From positions 108,418,941 to 108,482,940 of the forward strand of contig NC_060246.1 in assembly GCF_921293095.1 (NCBI RefSeq): a stretch of DNA of 64,000 nt. Reading direction: 5' to 3'. The position numbers and the translations under genes are program-made. Positions 57,880 through 64,000 of this stretch are shown one piece after another (within the stretch, counting starts at the first letter, position 1; each line of letters begins with the position of its first letter). Source of the DNA: Ischnura elegans (Eukaryota > Arthropoda > Insecta > Odonata > Coenagrionidae). The notes under the pieces are model-generated. The model had not been told where the DNA came from. It was given only the letters and a program-made list of their open reading frames with translations, and ran no database searches.

Positions 57880-59741
57880 CTACAACCTTATCAGGATCCT
57901 TATGAATCCTAGGCCCTACTTAAAAAATGAGCTTCAGCATGGCTGACTATTCTTGTTTTTTACTTCTCTTCAACTGAAGTGCAGAAGAGAATGTCTCCCT
58001 TTATGATTCACGAGGTTTATCTACCTTCAGTCTCTTGAGAAATCTTAAAAATATTAACAATATTACTAGCGAGTTTTATTTCCCACCTCATTTATCAAAA
58101 GAGATAAAGCCAAATCTTTGCTAAAATAAAATAACTAGACCTGCACTAGACGCATTATCACAGTTACTAATCAATATTTGGAATTATGACGAAAATGTAC
58201 CCGTTACACATCCGCTGGCAAAACACATCACTTATCTATTAATCTCTCCTATATCTTTCATTATTCTGTTTCTGAAAATTAATACATAAGAACATTTAAT
58301 AATGAGAAGATATCATAATTGGAAAAAATTTAAATATCTTTATAATCCTGTCAAAAAATGAAAGATTTAAAAAAATGAAAGGACTGTAAATCAAAATACA
58401 AACAATTGCAATGGGTAATAAAACTTAAAAAATATAATAAATAGTTTACTATAAAAAATAAAATAAAAAATATAATAAATACTTTTTGATTTTAGCTTTA
58501 GTTGGCATTGAAAATTTCTTAGGCATGTAATATTAAGTTTCTTGATCGCACGAGTCACACCTTACGTACAAAATGAATCACATTGCCATCTTATTTTAAT
58601 TATTTTTTAGTACTTCAGTGGTGGCATTCAATGCAACTCCGGCGGAGTGATACGCGCCTTCGGCGCTCGAGGGACCATGTATCACGCATTATCATTGAGA
58701 GGCATTGCAAACCAACGAAGCTCCGCAGAAAGAAATAAGGCACGCGCCCCCAGAATAGTGACCAAGACCAAGCCCTCAACATTAATTAAAAACAGAATGC
58801 TTAGGAGAAATTGCGGCCATTTCCCTGTTCTTTCTCGTGAAATTAGTGATCACGCTGACTTCAAAGTTTCATCTACGCATCTAAACAACGTTAACAAATG
58901 GAGTGTACACTGGAACTTCAATTTCAACAAGAACTTGTGTACCATTTACGCACTTATATCGACGATGCTAGATTGGTTAATATCTACGCTTCACAAAGGT
59001 TTAATTAAATGTCGCCTGACATTTTTATCAACCGAAGTAGACTTACACTATCATTTCACTTGTCTCTGCACACTCAATAGACGAAATGTAAAAATAAATA
59101 AATCTATACTTAATTAACTCAAGAGGACTCAATTGATAAATATGTAACCTTAATATACCCTGACCATCCACAATGACAGCAGCCTCTCAACTTTCAACCC
59201 AATCGAGAAAATCATGCGTTGCTCATATATTTCTCGAAATGGCCGGTAGTGTCGCCACTGCTCAGAGTCATTTCCAGCAACGAATTTCTGTCTGATGAGA
59301 GATACAAAAATAAAGAGGCATACCAGCAGACGTGCAACGACCTCGGGGCCACGCCAGTATTGATTTTTAGACGGCAGCGCTGGCAGCGCCAGCGACGGAG
59401 AATGTACGAACTACTTGATGTCGTCGTAAGGACCGCGTAATATGGAATGCTAAGAACTGCCTGTTGAGATGAGTCTATATGACGAGCGGAAAGCCGAAGA
59501 AAAGAAAGAATTAAGGATAAACTGCAGCAATAATGGATGAATATAATTTCAAAGAAGCCGTAAGCCTTCCTTGCTCGGAGGATATCTGCATGTATGAGTT
59601 CAATGAAAAAGTAATTTCATGATTATAGAATTCTTCCCTTCTTGAGCATTTACGACCATGGCGAAGTGAAATTCAATTAGCATCATGTTTAAAAGACCAC
59701 GATGTATGTAGCACTCACTTAAAGTACACCAAATGAGCCGA

Positions 59742-59950
59742 TAAAGGGCGCCAAAAGCTTAGCGGGATTTAAAGCGAACCTCAATTTAATATTCGCTCAA
59801 AGAATACGAAGGAGCGGAGGATGTGATGATATTTTCAGACAGGAAAGAGCAGAGAAATAGGATCTCCCCGGATTTAGGAAAACACGCCAGATGAACGAGA
59901 AATACGTCATCATTTGTTACTTCGGATTTCCATGCTGATTAAAGTTGTTA
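59742..59950. other. Sequence between two Helitron-like ends, no gene recognised
   Basis: About 210 bp of sequence not shared with the arms. It separates the 5' end of the long copy from the 3' end of a short one in the same orientation. Confidence 0.4.
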
Positions 59951-60096
59951 TTAGCTTCCGTAGAAGCGTCCAAAAATTGCCAGATCCGACGATATTTCAC
60001 GTCGAATCGGCGGGGTATTGGTATAAGTTTTCAACTAGCAATAATCGCACCTCAGTAGAACTTCATTGGTTACGATATCGCCACTGCGCAAAGTTA
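59951..60096 (-). mobile_element. Solitary 3' end of the Helitron-like family (146 bp)
   Basis: It is almost identical to the terminal 146 bp of the left-arm copy, from CTAA and the GCTTC/GAAGC hairpin (59951) to AAAGTTA (60096), after which the sequence changes to CCTACAATCTG. Its boundary again has TA next to the CTAA end. It is either a truncated insertion or a very short member. Confidence 0.75.
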
Positions 60097-60429
60097 CCTA
60101 CAATCTGAAAATATAGGGGTGGCTTTGAAAGTAACGACAAACCTCCATGTGAGAGACAAAACTTGGGACAATATATTGAAGCACACTGATACTATAAAGG
60201 ACATTTAGTAAAACCAATATGGGCACAAATATAAGTGCCTTAAAACCATTTCTTATATTTTAGAATTTGTTTTGCCTGGAAAATGGTATTCACTATAAAT
60301 AACAGTACCGCGTTACCTCTGTAACATGACCACACGCTTCAAGCTGAAGCCATTACGCGGGAGCTAGCCGGCCGCTCAAAGATCACTACACTTCCTTTTC
60401 AGAACGTTACCAACTCATTGATATAAAAG

Positions 60430-61000
60430 TGATCACGCATACGCTTCTCACGCAGAACCAAAATTCGCAACACAAACTCAACCAACCATAAACAAAATCC
60501 GGGTACCACGAGCAAAAACTCATAAATTTCTCGGCGTCTTGTTAGATGATAAATTAAACTTCAACGAACATCTTAAGTATTGCACAAGAAAAGCAATGAT
60601 AATCAGGCAAGAATTAATTTCATTGCCCTCCCGTACTTCTGCATTATCCCACAGCTGCAGATCCAAACTCTATTCCACAATCATCCGTCCCGCACTACTC
60701 TACGGTTGCGAAATCTTCGCAAATTCAAAATTTATCAGGGACAAATTGGAAACATTCCAAAATAAAACCTTCCGCCAATTCCTGAACCTACCCGAGGACT
60801 CTCATCTCCTCTCTGACCTACCCTACCTCACCCGAATGTCAGACGTCCTCGCCGCACATAAACTTCCAAAGGTAGGCTTCACTTCAAAAATAAGCTAGTT
60901 CGCAATTTCAAGTCCAGGCTCGGGGCAACCTAACACCCACTGCTAACACATATTTGGAATTATGACTCATCAATTCCAACAACATACAAACTGCCTTAAC
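60430..61000 (+). pseudogene. Jockey-like LINE reverse transcriptase, C-terminal fragment
   Basis: From about 60430 the frame reads 'RVPRAKTHKFLGVLLDDKLN', then 'FNEHLKYCTRKAMIIRQELI', 'SRSKLYSTIIRPALLYGCEI'-like text with 'IRPALLYGCEIFA', then 'KLETFQNKTFRQFLNLP'. A frame change near 60870 gives the ending 'RLHFKNKLVRNFKSRLGAT' and a stop. The K-LGV-LD-KL---H and RP-LLYG-E motifs are typical of Jockey-type LINE C-termini. The 5' part is missing. Confidence 0.85.
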
Positions 61001-62240
61001 AAATAACTCGACTTTAAGTCTTTCCTTTGTCTTTTCCTTCTTGCAATCTTAGTTGATTTTTGTCGGGGATTTTTTTTTCAAAATTTTCGTTTGTAAAAAA
61101 AAACAATTTTATAATATCTATGTAAAAATATTTGTTAATCATAAGGAAGAAGAAAACTAATAACTGCTACTTGCAAAATAAAAAAATAACAAGAAAATAA
61201 TACAAAAATGCAATAAAAAATGAACAAATCATGAGAAGCAAGAACTAAAAAAAAATAATAAAATTTAAAAATATATAAAAAAACAAAATCTTCAAAAAGG
61301 AATTTATTTGTTCATGTCAAATATAATTGTTTAGATGTAAGTTTCCGTTCACACAAACCCCACACTACAACAACAACACATTCAAAGGCGCAAAATATTT
61401 AATCTTTTGTGAACTGGCTGGTTAAGGTGATATGGTTCATCGGTACAGCGGAATTCGCGCCTGCGGCGCGTCAAATGACGTGAAACTAATGCGTAATATG
61501 TATTAAAAACACAAAAACCACCGAAGTAATTCACCAATGGTAAATAATAAAATCGAGATACCTTAAAGATAATTTTTTCACTAATATTCATCGCACTAAA
61601 TTCTGAGAAAATATGTGAAAGGCAGATTATATTCTGCATTGTCATTATTTACTAATACCGGTTTCCCAGGTGAGTTTCTAATAAGGTCGATTACCTTAGT
61701 TTCCGCGTTGGAGAGAATTAAAATAATGCAAGTTTGCCCGTTGGCCTGCTTGAGTTGAAATATAATAATATTACGCACTTGAGTAATTACATTATTTCTA
61801 TACGATGGAATGCAGCATTGCTATTCCCCAACATCCCGAAAGCAAAAGTCTTTATTTTTTTAAATTAATATGGTTATATACTATAGCTGTTTCTCATTTG
61901 GCACCTACACCCTTGCATTTTTTTGTTCTCTTGTATTTGTAAGGTTTGCGAAGTTGTCTGTGTTCATTAATAAATATTAGTTTTGCTACTTATCAAAATG
62001 GAGATATCCCTTTATTTTCAATCTTGTTTCATTCTGTCTTTCTGTGATAAATCCGTTATCTCTTATATTCCCTAGAGTACAAATTTGCTATTATTATACA
62101 TTACTTTATATTAGTTGCTCCTAAACCCCCCCCTCCCTAGCCTTAATTCCTAGCCGCGCCCCTGGCCCTGACTGCTCCTTGAACAATACCTCAATTGACG
62201 TGGCGATTATGTCTAAAGGATACCACAGGTGTGATCAACA
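61001..62240. other. LINE 3' region with A-rich tract, then unassigned sequence
   Basis: 61080-61300 is strongly A-rich, consistent with the 3' untranslated part and tail of the Jockey-like LINE. Beyond it no gene is seen. GGCGCGGCTAGGAATTAAGG (complement at about 62135-62160) next to a C tract resembles one end of a G-tract MITE. GCGCCTGCGGCGCG at 61456-61469 is a short GC palindrome in AT-rich surroundings. Confidence 0.5.
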
Positions 62241-62244
62241 TTTG

Positions 62245-62515
62245 AACAATTGAGAATGGATATCTTTAAGAGCGACACAGAGAATATACTAATAATTGAG
62301 CCACACTTTATTTCCAGGTCCGATAGAAGCGATAAATTAAGAGAGATAATTTACCAAACGAATAGTTATGAGAATTCGTTTTTCCCCCGAACCATAAATG
62401 ACTTTAAAGCGCTTGTCCCGACTCTGTTAGAGCACTTCATTTTTATCTGTAAACGGCTGGTGTCCTAACACCCCCTGCCACACACCTTTTCAGCGGCTTG
62501 AGGGGTATTATGTGG
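62245..62515 (+). pseudogene. CR1-like LINE 3' end fragment
   Basis: The frame 62250-62468 reads 'EPHFISRSDRSDKLREIIYQ', then 'TNSYENSFFPRTINDFKAL'. 'R-T--Y--SFFPRTI-D-N-L' is the conserved C-terminal end of CR1-like LINE proteins. It is followed by the short noncoding 3' part CCCCCTGCCACACACC and GGGTATTATGTGGAT, which resembles the LINE ends near 45.36 and 47.64 kb on the other strand. Confidence 0.8.
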
Positions 62516-64000
62516 ATACAGATGAACATTTAGCAATGAACTAATTATTAATCATTCCCTTCGTCTTCTGTTCATGACCCAACGGAGGTTGAAAAATAAC
62601 TGCCCTCTTATGATTAGTGCAAACAAAAGGATTAATTAGATCGCCTGCCAACAATATTTACAGTAGCCCTAGAACCGCGTCCATGGCAAGGAAAGTAAGC
62701 ATTCATCGCTGGCTTTCAAGGAGAAAAAAATCATAACACTTAAATGTGTTTGGATGTTATTTTGCTTCTATTTTACACTTAAAAACAAGTGCGATCCCTT
62801 ATTCTTTAATTTTCCGTGAATAGGAATTAACTGCGTATTGCGGTATTGAGTCTGTCCTTGAGAACATATTATCTACTGTCATAAAGTTTCAGGATACAAT
62901 TACGCACAATTTTAATTTATTTTTTACCAGGGATTAATTCAGACTTGATCCAAAAATGATTTTCCTTCGCGGCTGTATTTTGAGAGCTACACTTACAATA
63001 TTGGTTAAATTACCTCTACGTGTACCATCACATGGCGTCGCAATTGAGTTTTCTTACGTCAATAGCCTTATTGATCATCATATCGCACTTCATATTGGTT
63101 TGGCGTATTGTTTATTTGGTTTGTTACATCATTCGTATTTCCACTTTAAGTTATCTCTCTTTAATCATTCGGGATGAAGAGTGTATTTATTTTCAATAAT
63201 TTAACCGTGAAAATTTATCTTTTCCACCAATCGCGTTATCATAGATTTAATATACCTTATTTTCATTATTCAATATTTAAGGGTATCCTGCAACATGACA
63301 AGTTTTCGATTTTCGTTACAAAATATTACTGAGATTGACGGGTTGTTGTTGGTTAGTAGGCAGTATGCCAAGTTACTCAGCATTCGTATCTCGCTACCTG
63401 AAGATCAGATTTTCTGTTACATAGGGATTTTTATTGGCAATTCATTCATAGCGAACGTGTGCTAGGCCCGACGGAGTCAGAAGTTTTCCCTGAAAACATT
63501 GATTCCCCACAGCAGAGCTATTGCTTTCACGGTATCATATTAGAGACTGAAGAATGAGTAAAATATCTCTGAGTGGACTATATAATACTCCACGCTTAGA
63601 AAAAAACATCTAAATTCACCACTTTCGGACACCTTCGAAGCTCCTGGTATCAACACAAAAGCCGGTCCCATTAACATCTCTGTATATCATATGCTCTCCA
63701 AACGACTTAGCATTGAGTCTCTAGAACGCCTGCGTGTACCAGCTATCCTCACGGCCTGTTCTTCGGTGATTGGAACTGCAAGCACCCGAGTTGGAACACC
63801 AACGAAATCAATGCCGACGGTAAAATATTATACTCTTTCATTCGCAACAGAAATTTCTCTATTTTATCTCCTTTGCAACCAACCCATTACGCCCCACGTT
63901 CGTGTGACGTAATGGATTTCGGCCTTTCTTACAACCTTCCGCATTTTTTCCTTCACTTCCGATCATCTTCCTCTTACATTCTCCATTCCCCTCTCTGCCA
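62516..64000. other. Intergenic, no gene recognised
   Basis: About 1.5 kb of AT-rich sequence. Open frames at 62956-63177 and 63691-63912 have no recognisable motif and codon content like the background. I see no repeat boundaries or RNA genes. Confidence 0.4.

Larger units (their letters stand above)
51516..59741 (-). mobile_element. Helitron-like element, older 8.2-kb copy with three insertions
   Basis: Same ends as 13676-19815: CTAA|T with hairpin at 51516 and A|TCGGCTCATTTGG at 59741, read on the minus strand. The first about 510 bp (51516-52025) are very close to the left-arm copy. From there on the similarity drops to roughly 80 percent by eye. It lacks the Kolobok-like element but contains a CACTG-ended transposon (52157-55082), a mariner (56076-57387) and a hAT MITE (57738-57879); without them about 3.8 kb remain. 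A second Helitron 3' end lies just outside (59951-60096). Confidence 0.6.

Noticed and set aside
1-64000. CRISPR array, bacterial operon or phage-defence system
   Set aside because: No regularly spaced short repeats, no operon-like gene order; all content fits an animal genome rich in transposons.

Overview
This window is AT-rich, intron-style eukaryotic DNA that looks like an arthropod genome. The evidence is the mix of mobile elements: mariner, piggyBac, several hAT families, a Kolobok-like element, a Helitron-like family, Penelope-like elements with a GIY-YIG domain, and several LINE types. I found no intact host protein gene, rRNA or functional tRNA. Almost every recognisable coding segment is a decayed transposon gene. 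The species cannot be named from the sequence.

Layout. 1-9.6 kb: a Penelope-like fragment, a 1.4-kb inverted-repeat element, a 2.3-kb inverted-repeat element, a LINE tail, a second Penelope-like element and a CR1-like LINE fragment. 9.7-13.1 kb: remains of a P-like transposon with a THAP first exon. 13.16-35.10 kb: one very large inverted duplication, with arms of 10.1 and 9.5 kb around a 2.39-kb spacer. Each arm holds a Helitron-like element that itself contains a Kolobok-like element. Since the duplication the arms have diverged: a 1.74-kb transposon is present only in the left arm, a 2.0-kb transposon only in the right arm, and 888 bp are missing from the right arm. 35.1-40.0 kb: tRNA-derived repeat heads, a LINE tail, a fragment of a CACTG-ended transposon, a MITE and a piggyBac remnant. 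40.9-45.2 kb: a 4.3-kb hAT element with GAGAC-rich ends. 45.3-51.3 kb: a cluster of related CR1-like LINE copies broken by two other elements. 51.5-59.7 kb: an older copy of the same Helitron-like element, carrying a CACTG-ended element, a mariner and a hAT MITE. 60-64 kb: a short Helitron end, a Jockey-like LINE tail, a CR1-like LINE tail and unassigned sequence.

The useful content is therefore historical. Nested insertions with readable target duplications let many elements be ordered in time, and the three long copies of the Helitron-like element act as empty-site controls for each other. I did not find a new functional system. The strongest leads are the large diverged palindrome, the Helitron-like family with an abrupt divergence boundary, and several transposons whose superfamily I could not settle.
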